Shown in pieces: positions 41,227 through 49,889 of a stretch of DNA of 64,000 nucleotides; position 1 is the stretch's first letter; each line of letters opens with the position of its first letter. This stretch comes from Tardiphaga alba. GTDB taxonomy: Bacteria > Pseudomonadota > Alphaproteobacteria > Rhizobiales > Xanthobacteraceae. The DNA is taken from positions 2,869,001 through 2,933,000 of the forward strand of contig NZ_CP036498.1 in the NCBI RefSeq assembly GCF_018279705.1, written 5' to 3'. A program made the position numbers and the translations under genes. Below the pieces are notes generated by a model, which was given only the letters and a program-made list of their open reading frames with translations, was not told the DNA's origin and did not search any database.

Positions 41227-42201
41227 TTATTGCTCGAGCTTGATGTTGGCGTCGGTCGCAACCTTCTTCCAGCGCGCGATTTCGCCGGTGACGAAGGTCT
41301 TGAACTCGTCCGGGCTGGTGCCCATCGGCACGATGCCCTGATCGTCGAGCTTCTTCTTCAGTTCGGGATCCGCGAGCGCCTTCTTGGCTTCGGCGGCAAC
41401 GCGATCGACGATTTCCTTCGGCGTTCCCGCAGGCGCGATGATGCCGGACCAGGTGCCGGAGACGAAGTCGGGCACGCCGGCTTCGGTCATGGTCGGGACG
41501 TCACCCGCAGCCGCCACACGCTCCTTCGCCGCCACGGCGAGCGCACGGGCATTACCGGACTTCACCTGCGACATCAGCGGACCGATGACGTCGAACATCA
41601 CATTGATCTGGCCGCCGACCGTGTCCTGCAATGCGCCGGCCGTGCCCTTATACGGGATGTGCTGCAGATTGATGCCTTCGCGGCTCTTCAGCATTTCCAT
41701 GGTCAGATGCGCAGCCGAGCCGATGCCACTGGATGCGAAGTTGAGCTGGCCAGGCTTCGATTTTGCGAGCGCGATGAATTCCTTCATGTCCTTGGCCGGC
41801 AGCGACGGCGTCGCGATCAGGATCAGCGGCGCAACCGACGTGAGCGACACATAGGTAAAATCCTTCATCGCGTCATAGGGCAGCTTCGGATTCAGCGTCG
41901 GGTTGACCGAGTGTGCTGCGATCACGGTTCCGAAGGTGTAGCCATCGGGCGCCGCCTTGGCGACGGCATCGGTGCCGATGGCGGCATTGGCGCCCGGCTT
42001 GTTCTCGATCACGATGGTCTGGCCCAGCGCGGTTGCCATCTTCTCGGAAACGAGGCGCGCCATCAGGTCGGTATAGCCGCCGGCAGTGTAGGGAACGATC
42101 ATGCGGATCGGCTTGTTCGGCCAGTTCTGCGCCTGTGCGCTAGTGCCGGCCGCCAGCGTGATCGCGATTGCGCCGAGCGCGCGGACGAAGCTCTTGGTCA
42201 T
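41227..42201 (-). CDS. Bug/TctC-type extracytoplasmic substrate-binding protein
   Basis: A 324-residue periplasmic receptor of the tripartite tricarboxylate transporter family, with an ordinary Sec signal peptide (residues 1-25, ending AQA). The family pattern is NWPNKPIRMIVPYTAGGYTD, VIENKPGANAAIGTDAVAKA and QHIPYKGTAGALQDTVGGQI. It should bind a carboxylate. No TctA/TctB genes are near, so it is the second orphan receptor in the window; unlike the first it lacks a twin-arginine signal. Confidence 0.9.
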   Translation of the reverse strand: MTKSFVRALGAIAITLAAGTSAQAQNWPNKPIRMIVPYTAGGYTDLMARLVSEKMATALGQTIVIENKPGANAAIGTDAVAKAAPDGYTFGTVIAAHSVNPTLNPKLPYDAMKDFTYVSLTSVAPLILIATPSLPAKDMKEFIALAKSKPGQLNFASSGIGSAAHLTMEMLKSREGINLQHIPYKGTAGALQDTVGGQINVMFDVIGPLMSQVKSGNARALAVAAKERVAAAGDVPTMTEAGVPDFVSGTWSGIIAPAGTPKEIVDRVAAEAKKALADPELKKKLDDQGIVPMGTSPDEFKTFVTGEIARWKKVATDANIKLEQ

Positions 42202-42592
42202 TGCATTTCCTCATTGCCTGTCGCGATCCCGGAGCGGGCGGGGAGCGCCGTAGCGCCTGTCGCCGGATCGCAACGCCTTCTTGTTTTTTTGCCCAATCCA
42301 CGTCGCAGCAGATGCTGCGAAAGTGGATTCCCGGGAACAGGCTACCGCATCTGTCGCGGACAATAAAACTAGACGAAAGGTCGCCCGATTGCGTTGCCGT
42401 CGCGTGGAATTTGGTTGGTTAACGCCATCGCGCAGGCATCACGACGGACTCCGCACAACGTGATCGGTTGCGAGCATTGTTGTCCGCGGTGCGAACCGTT
42501 TCGCCACAGTCGCGCGTATCTTGGTGCGTGACGACGACTCGTCGGCACACGCCATCCGGCGCGTGCATCCGTCTCCAGCCTCGCGAGCCCTC
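42202..42592. other. gap without a recognised gene
   Basis: I see no convincing coding frame, RNA gene or repeat here. The part next to 42201 should hold the promoter of the Bug-protein gene. An open frame on the minus strand (42419-42835) is Arg/His-rich and reads like an antisense shadow. Confidence 0.5.
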
Positions 42593-42877
42593 ATGGCGTT
42601 CAAGTTTCGCAAAATGTCGATCAAATCCCGCAAGCGTACGCTTGGAATCGCCGGGTTCGCGCTGGTCGTCGAAATGATCGTCAGCCATCCGCGGTTCGAC
42701 GTGACGCATGTCGCCACCGCGGCACGTGTGGCGGGCCCGGCGCTGATGGCGTCGCTGGCAACCCTGACCCGCACCGTCCACCAGCCCGATGACACCGTTG
42801 TCGGCGTGCCCGTGGTGACGCCGGTGAGCGATCACACGACGATGTCCTGCGCCAAGCCGCGACGCATCGAGAGCTGA
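42593..42877 (+). CDS. small hypothetical protein
   Basis: A possible 94-residue protein with a basic N-terminus (MAFKFRKMSIKSRKRTLGI), a moderately hydrophobic middle and a Val/Pro/Thr-rich C-terminal part. No family is recognised. There is no good ribosome binding site before the ATG at 42593 or before the upstream alternative at 42521, so its reality is uncertain. Confidence 0.42.
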   Translation: MAFKFRKMSIKSRKRTLGIAGFALVVEMIVSHPRFDVTHVATAARVAGPALMASLATLTRTVHQPDDTVVGVPVVTPVSDHTTMSCAKPRRIES

Positions 42878-43004
42878 TTGGAACCGACTTTATGCGAGGG
42901 TACGATCCAGATGCCGACGGCTTGCTACCCAGAGGTGGTGATGGCGGCCGTCTCGCGCATGGATGTGAATGGCCATCCGGCGGGAGGGAGGCTATGATTC
43001 CGGC

Positions 43005-43370
43005 ATGTCACGCCTGATTTGCCTGTCACTCGTCGTCGCCATGTCTTTGTTCTCTGCCGATGCCATGGCGGCGTCGGGCAAGAAGCAGAAGCCGAAGAAA
43101 GGCTGGCAGGGCTATGGCTTCCTGCCGGGATATCGGCAGCCGCTGAACAATGCCGTGCCGCTCTTCATGCAGAAGCGTGCGGACCTGCGCATGGCCAAGC
43201 GCGATCGCCGCCATTGGTACATCGACAAGACGCCGCAATATTACAACTGGTGGAGCGACGAATGGCGCTATCCCGGTCATCCCGGCTTCTATCGCGGCCA
43301 GTATAACGGCGGCAGTTTCGGACCCTGCTACACGCGCACGCCCATCGGGCCGATCTGGACCTGCGGATAG
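43005..43370 (+). CDS. secreted Trp/Tyr/Gly-rich hypothetical protein
   Basis: A 121-residue protein with a signal peptide (residues 1-23, ending AMA), a Lys-rich linker (SGKKQKPKKGW) and an aromatic-rich body with YGFLPGYRQPL, RRHWYIDKTPQYYNWW and YPGHPGFYRGQY. Two cysteines near the C-terminus may pair. The family is not recognised. A GGGAGGGAGG sequence lies about 14 bases before the ATG at 43005, a little far for an optimal site. It ends six bases before the cupredoxin gene, so the two are probably co-transcribed. Confidence 0.7.
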   Translation: MSRLICLSLVVAMSLFSADAMAASGKKQKPKKGWQGYGFLPGYRQPLNNAVPLFMQKRADLRMAKRDRRHWYIDKTPQYYNWWSDEWRYPGHPGFYRGQYNGGSFGPCYTRTPIGPIWTCG

Positions 43371-43376
43371 TAACCG

Positions 43377-43871
43377 ATGACGAAAGTAGTTCTAAGCGCA
43401 GCTATCGCTGCCGTCATGGCCGTCTCGACGACGCTGCCCGCTTTCGCGGATGCCAGGCATGGCCATCACGGACATCACGACAGCACCGTAGCCTTCGGCG
43501 CCGGTGAGCCCGGCGATCCCAAGCGTCCGTCGCGAACGGTGAATGTGGCAATGAACGAAGTCGATGGGCGGATGCTGTTCGTGCCGAGCAAGGTCGAGGT
43601 GCGGAAGGGCGAGCAGGTGAAATTCGTGCTGCGCAATGTCGGCGCCATCGAGCATGAATTCGTGCTGGCGACGACCAAGGAAAACCTGGCGCATGCGGAA
43701 GAAATGAAGTCCGGCGCCATGCAGCACAACGATCCGAACGCAAAAATGCTCGATCCGAAAAAGACCGGCGAGATCGTCTGGAAGTTCAGCAAGGCCGGCG
43801 AGTTCGAATATGCCTGCCTCATCCCCGGCCATCGCGAAGCCGGCATGGTCGGAACCGTCGTCGTGAAGTGA
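43377..43871 (+). CDS. periplasmic cupredoxin (type 1 copper protein)
   Basis: A 164-residue secreted copper protein. The signal peptide ends near residue 25 and is followed by a His-rich segment (RHGHHGHHD). The type 1 copper ligands are His93 (GAIEHEFVL), Cys147 (YACLIPGH), His152 and Met157 (REAGM), with typical plastocyanin/azurin-like spacing. It would carry electrons or bind copper in the periplasm. It begins six bases after the stop of an aromatic-rich secreted protein. Confidence 0.88.
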   Translation: MTKVVLSAAIAAVMAVSTTLPAFADARHGHHGHHDSTVAFGAGEPGDPKRPSRTVNVAMNEVDGRMLFVPSKVEVRKGEQVKFVLRNVGAIEHEFVLATTKENLAHAEEMKSGAMQHNDPNAKMLDPKKTGEIVWKFSKAGEFEYACLIPGHREAGMVGTVVVK

Positions 43872-43885
43872 CGGGGATCGCGATG

Positions 43886-44071
43886 TCAGCGAGACAGGTC
43901 AGCCAGGATCAGGGCTGGCTGCTGTGCCAGCGCGATGTCCTTGGTCATGATGATGGTGGAGGCCAGCAGCCCTTCAGGTTTGGGCTGCGCCGCCATGACG
44001 CCGATCCACATGGTGGCGGCGGCGGCGAAAGCGACAAAGGCGACGATGCTGGAATGGTCGGGGCGCTGCAT
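43886..44071 (-). CDS. 61-residue single-span membrane protein
   Basis: A short protein with one hydrophobic segment (about residues 8-27, SIVAFVAFAAAATMWIGVM) followed by a mixed tail. GGAGG is placed five bases before the ATG at 44071, which supports translation. No family is recognised. It is on the same strand as, and 85 bases downstream of, the permease operon at 44157-47720, and is convergent with the cupredoxin gene. Confidence 0.6.
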   Translation of the reverse strand: MQRPDHSSIVAFVAFAAAATMWIGVMAAQPKPEGLLASTIIMTKDIALAQQPALILADLSR

Positions 44072-44156
44072 TGGAGCCTCCTGCGATCGCTCTCAAGCTT
44101 ACCGGGGCGCGTTCGTTCCATGACGGAATGAAAATATTTGCAGCCGTTCTCGAAGG

Positions 44157-45620
44157 TCAGATCAGCCGCGTGGCGATCAGGACGGATATCGTGAGCAACA
44201 CCAGCACGATAACCACCACGAAAGGCAGCATGGCGCGATAGGCCTCGCGTTCGTGGCCGGGCGTTCCCGCCATGTTGCAAACGATCGACATCCGCACCGG
44301 CGAGACCATGTTGAGCGATAGCGCGGCTGCATGCTGCAGCGCGACGACCGCGGCCACGTCGAGGCCGGCTTCGGTGGCGAGGCTGAGCTGCGACGGCATG
44401 AACAGGCCATTGGCCGCATTGCCGCTATTGGCGAGGGCGCCGAACACCGCCGAGATCATCGGCGTCACGGTGACCGACCAGACGCCGAACGTGTCGTACA
44501 TGCCGCGGGCGAGGCCGCTGGCGATGCCCGAGCGCGACAGCAGTTCCGCCATCATCGAGAATACGACCACGGTGAGAACCGCGAGCTTGCCGGTCTTCCA
44601 GGCGGCGGCCATCTCGCCGGGAAAGCTGCGTTGGTGACCGCGTAGCAGCGCCGTCAGCACGGCTGCGATCACGAGCCATGTGCCGGCATGGAAGAGGGGC
44701 GCCCATGTCGGCGCACCCGCGAACGGGCTGATGCTCCAGGACGATTGCAGGATCTGGTTGAGGGGCGGAACGAGGCGCGTCATGGCCAGCCAGCCGATCA
44801 GCAATGTAAAGGGCAACATGCGCCAAGCGGCGGCGGCGAGGGCCGTACGGTCGGGCCGCTCGTCGATCAGGTAGCGCAGCACGATCGCGGGGCCGAGCGC
44901 CGCCAGCATGGCCGGCTCCGGTCCGAGAAAGGCGGTGGCGACGATGGCGAGGCCGAGGCTGCCGATCACCCAGACGGCTTCGCTAATGCGCTCGCGCCAG
45001 TCCGCGCCGATTCCGGCCCGCTCCGCCATGTGCCAATAGATCGGCAGCCACAGGATATTGAAGGTGAGATAGATCAGGCTGGCGCGTAGCGCGAGCGATG
45101 TCGGATCGGTTCGTGCAAAGGCGGCGCCGACCACCGCGCCGCTACCCATGGCGCCCCACAGGATCATGGTCTGGCTGATGAGCGAGAACGCAAGCAGCTC
45201 GATCGGCTTCAGGCCAAGGCGGCGGATCAGCACCATCGTGCCCATGATGCCGATGCCAAAACCCGTGGCGGATTCCGCGAACGGCCCGATCAGATAGCAG
45301 GCGGTGAATAGCAGGCGACGCCGCGCCCGCGCATCGGGCAGCAGCGTTTCCACGGGCATCGCCGCGCCGCCGGTGCGGATCGCCATCTGCCAGAACAGGA
45401 GGCCGCCCAGAATATAGGGAACGACGATCCAGCCGATCCACGCGCCGCGCAACAAGGCCGTGCCGGCGTCACCGATGGAGAACAGCTGGGGCGCGGTGGC
45501 CAATGCGACGACCAGCGCGGTGGCGAGGCCGATCAGCGAGGCGGGGAGTGTGCCGGCCAGCCCGCTCGCGATGGCGCCGATGACGGCCAGCGCGGGCAAT
45601 GCCCAAACAAGGTATAGCAA
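44157..45620 (-). CDS. LctP/GlcA family (L-lactate permease-like) transporter
   Basis: A 487-residue inner-membrane protein with about 12 to 14 hydrophobic segments. The family hallmark is YLIGPFAESATGFGIGIMGT, and a second GALANSGNAANGLFMPSQLS motif lies in the C-terminal half, as in lactate and glycolate permeases. The substrate is probably a small hydroxy- or oxo-acid, but it is divergent enough that this is uncertain. The start appears to be TTG at 45620 with a G-rich ribosome binding site. It is the last gene of a four-gene operon, 22 bases after the amidotransferase. Confidence 0.8.
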   Translation of the reverse strand: MLYLVWALPALAVIGAIASGLAGTLPASLIGLATALVVALATAPQLFSIGDAGTALLRGAWIGWIVVPYILGGLLFWQMAIRTGGAAMPVETLLPDARARRRLLFTACYLIGPFAESATGFGIGIMGTMVLIRRLGLKPIELLAFSLISQTMILWGAMGSGAVVGAAFARTDPTSLALRASLIYLTFNILWLPIYWHMAERAGIGADWRERISEAVWVIGSLGLAIVATAFLGPEPAMLAALGPAIVLRYLIDERPDRTALAAAAWRMLPFTLLIGWLAMTRLVPPLNQILQSSWSISPFAGAPTWAPLFHAGTWLVIAAVLTALLRGHQRSFPGEMAAAWKTGKLAVLTVVVFSMMAELLSRSGIASGLARGMYDTFGVWSVTVTPMISAVFGALANSGNAANGLFMPSQLSLATEAGLDVAAVVALQHAAALSLNMVSPVRMSIVCNMAGTPGHEREAYRAMLPFVVVIVLVLLTISVLIATRLI

Positions 45621-45642
45621 CCTGCAGCCCCCCGGATCTTTG

Positions 45643-46377
45643 TTAGGTGGCTGGATGCGCGGGAAAGGCGAGTGCTGTCAACCACTCCGCGAACATGGCA
45701 CGGCCGGCTTGCGCGAGGGGCTCGCCGTGGCGGCGGGCATCGGCGCGAATGTCGCGTGGATCGATGCCGGCCGCGGCGAGTTCGCAGGCATGGCCGATCA
45801 GCCAGGATTCGAGACCTTGTGTCGTGTCCGCTTCCGGATGGAATTGCAGTCCGAGCACGTTGGGACCGATGGCGAAAGCCTGATGGCTGACGCTTGTCGT
45901 CGCGAGTAGTGCCGCGCCGACCGGAAGCTCGAAGGCATCGCCGTGCCAGTGCAGGACCGCGACATCGGCGAGATGGCGCAAGGGACTGTCGCTGCCGGCC
46001 TCGGTGAGGAGGATCGGCGCAAAGCCGATTTCCTTCATGCCGGTGGGGGCCACTTTGGCGTCGAGCGCCGCTGCGATCAGTTGCGCGCCGAGACAGATGC
46101 CGAGGATCGGCAACCCGGCGCGCAGCCGCGTCTCGATCAGCGCGCGTTCGGTGATCAGGAATGGATAGGTATCGGTCTCATAGACGCCGATGGGGCCACC
46201 GAGCACGATCAGCAAGTCCGGATCCAGCGCATTCAGGCGATCGAGATCGCCATGGGTGACATCGGCATAGGTCAGCGTGTAGCCCGCGTGCGCGAGCTCC
46301 GCTTCGAATGTGCCGAGCGTTTCGAATGCGACATGCCGGATCGCGACGGTGGTGCGTTGACCTTTGATGGCAGTCAT
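45643..46377 (-). CDS. class I glutamine amidotransferase domain protein
   Basis: A 244-residue stand-alone class I amidotransferase of the GMP-synthase-like (YfeJ) type. The nucleophile elbow is LGICLGAQL (Cys95), the catalytic His-Glu pair is QFHPE (His180, Glu182), and LLIVLGGPIGVYETD precedes the elbow. Such proteins hydrolyse glutamine or gamma-glutamyl compounds; the ammonia acceptor is not evident. The ATG at 46377 starts 19 bases after the stop of the YggS-like gene. No synthetase partner is in the operon, so it may act on a gamma-glutamyl substrate directly. Confidence 0.82.
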   Translation of the reverse strand: MTAIKGQRTTVAIRHVAFETLGTFEAELAHAGYTLTYADVTHGDLDRLNALDPDLLIVLGGPIGVYETDTYPFLITERALIETRLRAGLPILGICLGAQLIAAALDAKVAPTGMKEIGFAPILLTEAGSDSPLRHLADVAVLHWHGDAFELPVGAALLATTSVSHQAFAIGPNVLGLQFHPEADTTQGLESWLIGHACELAAAGIDPRDIRADARRHGEPLAQAGRAMFAEWLTALAFPAHPAT

Positions 46378-46396
46378 CAGTGAATCTCGTTCGGTA

Positions 46397-47185
46397 TCAG
46401 GCTTTGGGAAAATCAGGCCAGTAATGGCCATCCGGCGTCGGCCGCTTGCCGAAGATCGCCTGGCCGACGCGGACCACATCGGCGCCTTCTTCAATGGCCG
46501 CTTCGAAATCGCCGGTCATGCCCATCGACAGTTCCACCAGCGCCGGATTGCGCTTGGCCACCTGATCGCGCAGGCGGCGCAGCAGCGCGAAGCAGGGGCG
46601 CACGCGGGTCATGTCGTCGCTGAACAGCGCCAGTGTCATTAGACCGCGCGGCCGCAGGCGGGGAAACTGATCGAGGCAATCGACGAAGGACGGCAAGGCG
46701 TCGGGATGCAGGCCGAATTTGCTCTCCTCGCCGGAGGTGTTCACCTGAACATAGACATCGAGCGTACGGTCCTCGCGTTCAAGCCTTGAATTCAAGAGTT
46801 CGGCGAGGCGCATGCTGTCGAGGGCATGGAATTCCCGCGCGAACCGGGTCAGGTATTTCACCTTGTTGGTCTGCAAGTGCCCGACGATGCTCCAGGCGAT
46901 CGGCAGATCATGCAGGATCTCCCTCTTGCCGATGGCTTCCTGAATCTTGTTCTCGCCGAAATCATGGATGCCCGCATGATAAGCGAGCCGGAGAACATGG
47001 GCGGGGACGGTCTTGGTGATCGGCAGCAGCCGCACCGACGCACGTTCGCGTCCTGCGCGGGCGCAGGCATGGGCGATGCGGCTTTCGACGGCCGCCAGAT
47101 TGGTGCGGAAGACGGATTCCGGATCGGGCCCGAAGCGGACGATGTCGTCCGCCGTGAGGCCTTGTGCGCCGGTCGTCATGTCCAT
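46397..47185 (-). CDS. YggS/PROSC-like PLP-binding protein (alanine racemase N-terminal fold)
   Basis: A 262-residue TIM-barrel protein of the YggS family. The PLP lysine is Lys58 in LLPITKTVP, followed by FGENKIQEAIGK, WSIVGHLQTNKVKYL and the phosphate-binding end LSMGMTGDFEAAIEEGADVV. Family members bind PLP and maintain vitamin B6 and amino-acid homeostasis without known catalysis. It is unusual for a YggS gene to lie in an operon with a redoxin, an amidotransferase and a permease under a MocR regulator. It starts four bases after the redoxin stop. Confidence 0.87.
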   Translation of the reverse strand: MDMTTGAQGLTADDIVRFGPDPESVFRTNLAAVESRIAHACARAGRERASVRLLPITKTVPAHVLRLAYHAGIHDFGENKIQEAIGKREILHDLPIAWSIVGHLQTNKVKYLTRFAREFHALDSMRLAELLNSRLEREDRTLDVYVQVNTSGEESKFGLHPDALPSFVDCLDQFPRLRPRGLMTLALFSDDMTRVRPCFALLRRLRDQVAKRNPALVELSMGMTGDFEAAIEEGADVVRVGQAIFGKRPTPDGHYWPDFPKA

Positions 47186-47189
47186 GCGG

Positions 47190-47720
47190 TCACCTGCATC
47201 CGTCGATCGTGCACACGCCCGATGTCTCCGCGCTGATCCCGGCCGGAGCCACCGGCTGCTCGCAGATCAGCGCCATCAGCTCGGCGCCGAGCTGCAGATC
47301 GGCGATATGGCCGAACACATGCCGGCGCAGTTGGCCTTCGCGGTCGAACAGCAGTGTGGTCGGCGTGCCCTGAAAACCATAGTCGCGCATGGTGTGCGGC
47401 AGGCCGGGGCCATCCGGCGCATCCACGCCGACCGGGAAGCGGATCTTGTATTCGTGCAGGAACGCGCGCAGCGCAGCCGGTCCCATCGCATCGTGATGCT
47501 CGAATACGCTGTGCAGGCCGATCACGGCGACGTCGGAGGATTTAAAGGTGGCGGCCACGCGCTGCGCCTGCGGCAGGCCTTCGGCGACGCAGCCGGGGCA
47601 TAGCATCTGAAACGCAGTCAGCATCACGATCTTGCCGCGCAGGTCCGCGAGAGAAAGCGGCGAGGGGGTGTTGAACCATTCCGTGGTCCGCCATTCCGGA
47701 GCCCGGTCGATTGTCGTCAT
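47190..47720 (-). CDS. thioredoxin-fold redoxin (TlpA/AhpC-TSA type)
   Basis: A 176-residue thioredoxin-fold protein without signal peptide. The redox motif is QMLCPGCVAEGLPQA (Cys41, Cys44), with VAVIGLHSVFEHH after it and the cis-proline region GFQGTPTTLLFD. The C-terminus carries two more cysteines in SGVCTIDGCR, which may form a second pair. It is the first gene of the operon, divergent from a MocR regulator, and overlaps no neighbour; the YggS-like gene begins four bases later. Its partner or substrate is unknown. Confidence 0.82.
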   Translation of the reverse strand: MTTIDRAPEWRTTEWFNTPSPLSLADLRGKIVMLTAFQMLCPGCVAEGLPQAQRVAATFKSSDVAVIGLHSVFEHHDAMGPAALRAFLHEYKIRFPVGVDAPDGPGLPHTMRDYGFQGTPTTLLFDREGQLRRHVFGHIADLQLGAELMALICEQPVAPAGISAETSGVCTIDGCR

Positions 47721-47796
47721 GGCATCTGTCCTCCACCATCACGGGCCGACGCGATCCGTCGATCCCCGGATGGGACGATGCGGTTTACAGTTTTGG

Positions 47797-47841
47797 CTGG
47801 ACCATTAGAATAACCAGTTGGTGGCAATCGAGGTGGTCCAG
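47797..47841. promoter_or_regulatory. candidate MocR operator: inverted CTGGACCA sites
   Basis: CTGGACCA (47797-47804) and TGGTCCAG (47834-47841) are perfect inverted copies separated by 29 bases, with an additional CCAGTTGG core between them. They overlap the start region of the MocR gene and lie before the divergent redoxin operon. Binding by this MocR protein is inferred from position and from the family's usual operator style. Confidence 0.45.
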
Positions 47842-49305
47842 TTGGCGGGTGTGAAAACCGGTATCAGAGCGCCCGGTCTCGGTGCGCGGCAGATCTACGA
47901 GACGCTGCGTGACCAGATCGCAGACGGCGTGTTCGGCGTCGATGGACCGCTGCCGTCGTCGCGCAGTCTCGCGCTCGAACTGGGCGTGTCGCGGACCACG
48001 GTCACCGTCGCTTATGACCAGTTGCTGGCCGAGGGGTTCATCGAGGTCAGGCAGGGCGCCCGCCCCCATGTGGCGCGGGGCTCGCTGCGGCGTCCCGCAT
48101 CCGAGCGCGCGCCACGGCCGCGCAGGACGGCGCTGCTCTCCGATTACGGCAAACGGCTGCGCGGCGTCCCGCCCGTCATGGTCGCCGATCCCCGTCCGCT
48201 GATCGCGGATTTCCGCTACGGCGATCTGGCGCCATCGGATTTTCCCGCGGCCGCCTGGCGCCGCGCGATCAATGCGGCGATGGCGCAGCGTGCGGACCGG
48301 CTCGGCTATGACGATCCGCGCGGTGCGACGCGGCTGCGCACGGCCTTGCAAGGCTATCTGTGGCGTGCCCGCGGACTGCGCTGCGACCTCGACCAGATCG
48401 TTATCGTCAACGGCTCGCAACAGGGGCTCGACCTGTGCGCGCGGCTGTTGCTCGATCCCGCGGACCGGTTCGTCGTCGAGGAGCCCGGCTATGCCATGGC
48501 GCGCCATATCTTTGCGAGTACGGGCGCTTCGCCGGTGCCGATCAAGGTCGATGATGACGGGCTGATGGTGGATGCGCTGGCGGACGTCGCGGCGCGCCTC
48601 GTTTATGTCACGCCGTCGCATCAGTTTCCGCTCGGCAGCGTGATGGCCGTGGCGCGGCGGCGCCAGTTGCTGGCATGGGCCGGCAGGACGCGCGCCTACA
48701 TCGTCGAGGACGACTACGACAGCGAATTCCGCTACGACATCGCGCCGGTGCCGCCGCTGCATACGCTCGATGCCCATGGCAATGTGATCTATCTCGGCAC
48801 GGTGTCAAAGACGCTGTCGCCGACATTGCGCATCGGCTATCTCGTCGTTCCGCATGAATTGCAGGCGTCGTTTGCGATGGCCAAGCAATTGTCGGATCGG
48901 CATTCCGCGGTGCTGGAGCAGGCGGCGCTGGCGTCGGTGATCGAGAGCGGGCTCTATGAAAGCCATATCCGCAAGATGCGCCGCCTGCATCGCGAGCGGC
49001 GCGAGACCTTGCTCGCGGCGTTGCGCCTCAAATTCGGCGATCGCGTCGTCATTGCGGGCGCCGATGCCGGCCTGCATGTGGTCGTGCGCTTTACCGACCT
49101 GCCGCGCAGAATGACCTCCGACCTGATCGATGCGGCCCGGCATGCCGGCATCGGCATTCACGCGGTGTCGGAGCTCTATGCGACATCGGCACGGCCCGAT
49201 CGTGTGACGCTGATCATGGGCTATGCCGCGCTCGATAGAGTTCGGATCGAACGCGGCATCCATATCCTCGCGGACGTCGTGCAGCGCCTGCTGGCGCAGC
49301 GCTGA
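47818..49305 (+). CDS. MocR/PdxR-type regulator (GntR HTH plus aminotransferase-like domain)
   Basis: A 495-residue regulator. The GntR winged helix is at about residues 22-85 (RQIYETLRDQIADGVF, then LPSSRSLALELGVSRTTVTV). The aminotransferase-like domain has YVTPSHQFPLGSVMA, VEDDYDSEFRYD and the PLP-lysine region GTVSKTLSPTLRIGY. Such proteins bind PLP and switch transcription of neighbouring genes. The start is uncertain: TTG 47818, GTG 47821 or GTG 47851, none with a strong ribosome binding site. The divergent redoxin-YggS-amidotransferase-permease operon is the likely target. Confidence 0.87.
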   Translation: MVAIEVVQLAGVKTGIRAPGLGARQIYETLRDQIADGVFGVDGPLPSSRSLALELGVSRTTVTVAYDQLLAEGFIEVRQGARPHVARGSLRRPASERAPRPRRTALLSDYGKRLRGVPPVMVADPRPLIADFRYGDLAPSDFPAAAWRRAINAAMAQRADRLGYDDPRGATRLRTALQGYLWRARGLRCDLDQIVIVNGSQQGLDLCARLLLDPADRFVVEEPGYAMARHIFASTGASPVPIKVDDDGLMVDALADVAARLVYVTPSHQFPLGSVMAVARRRQLLAWAGRTRAYIVEDDYDSEFRYDIAPVPPLHTLDAHGNVIYLGTVSKTLSPTLRIGYLVVPHELQASFAMAKQLSDRHSAVLEQAALASVIESGLYESHIRKMRRLHRERRETLLAALRLKFGDRVVIAGADAGLHVVVRFTDLPRRMTSDLIDAARHAGIGIHAVSELYATSARPDRVTLIMGYAALDRVRIERGIHILADVVQRLLAQR

Positions 49306-49321
49306 CGCAGCCGCGGGATCG

Positions 49322-49873
49322 TCAGGGCGTGCGCTGCTGCCCCGCGGAGGCCAGCAGCCGGAAGATCTCGCAAGCGGCGACCATCCCCGCGAGCCACAGC
49401 GCGCTGAGCGCACCGATGCGGGCGACGATGTCCATCGCAAAACCTTCGGTTCCGCCGAGCGCCGGGGTGAACGCGAAGAGCGTGATTTCATAGACTGTGT
49501 AAGCCACGGCAAGCGCGATGGCCAATGCGACGGGCGTCGTCAACCGCGCGGAAGCATTCAGCACGTTTTTGGCGGCGGCGGTTGCTGCGAGGGACGCGAG
49601 GCCCAGGACGATGCCCCACGACAGCGAATTGGCATTGATCGGGTAATGCAATGCGCTGTAGCCGATGATCTGGTTCACCAGCCAGGCGCCGGTGACGACC
49701 AGAAATGCAGAACGCAGCGGCAGGATCGCGGCGGCGATCACCGCGAATGCCGAAAACGGCGTTGCACAAGCAAAGGCAAAGCTGGCAAGCGCCGACGCCG
49801 CGGTGAGCAAGCCAAAGGTGAATAGTGGTGCATATTGCGGGGCAGTCGGCGTCAGTCTCGGCTGCTGCGTCAT
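49322..49873 (-). CDS. multi-spanning membrane protein in the cobalamin riboswitch operon
   Basis: A 183-residue protein with five or six predicted spans (about residues 17-40, 42-58, 66-82, 88-105, 118-140, 148-172). Size and topology resemble small vitamin transporter S-components, but I do not recognise a named family. GGAG precedes the ATG at 49873. It is the third gene after btuB, 16 bases behind an unknown gene, so it is probably expressed under B12 limitation. A role in moving cobalamin or cobalt across the inner membrane is inferred only from context. Confidence 0.7.
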   Translation of the reverse strand: MTQQPRLTPTAPQYAPLFTFGLLTAASALASFAFACATPFSAFAVIAAAILPLRSAFLVVTGAWLVNQIIGYSALHYPINANSLSWGIVLGLASLAATAAAKNVLNASARLTTPVALAIALAVAYTVYEITLFAFTPALGGTEGFAMDIVARIGALSALWLAGMVAACEIFRLLASAGQQRTP

Positions 49874-49889
49874 GGTCAATTCTCCTTTG

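Noticed and set aside
42419..42835. A 138-codon minus-strand frame in the gap after the Bug-protein gene
   Set aside because: Arg/His-rich composition typical of antisense frames; no start signal.
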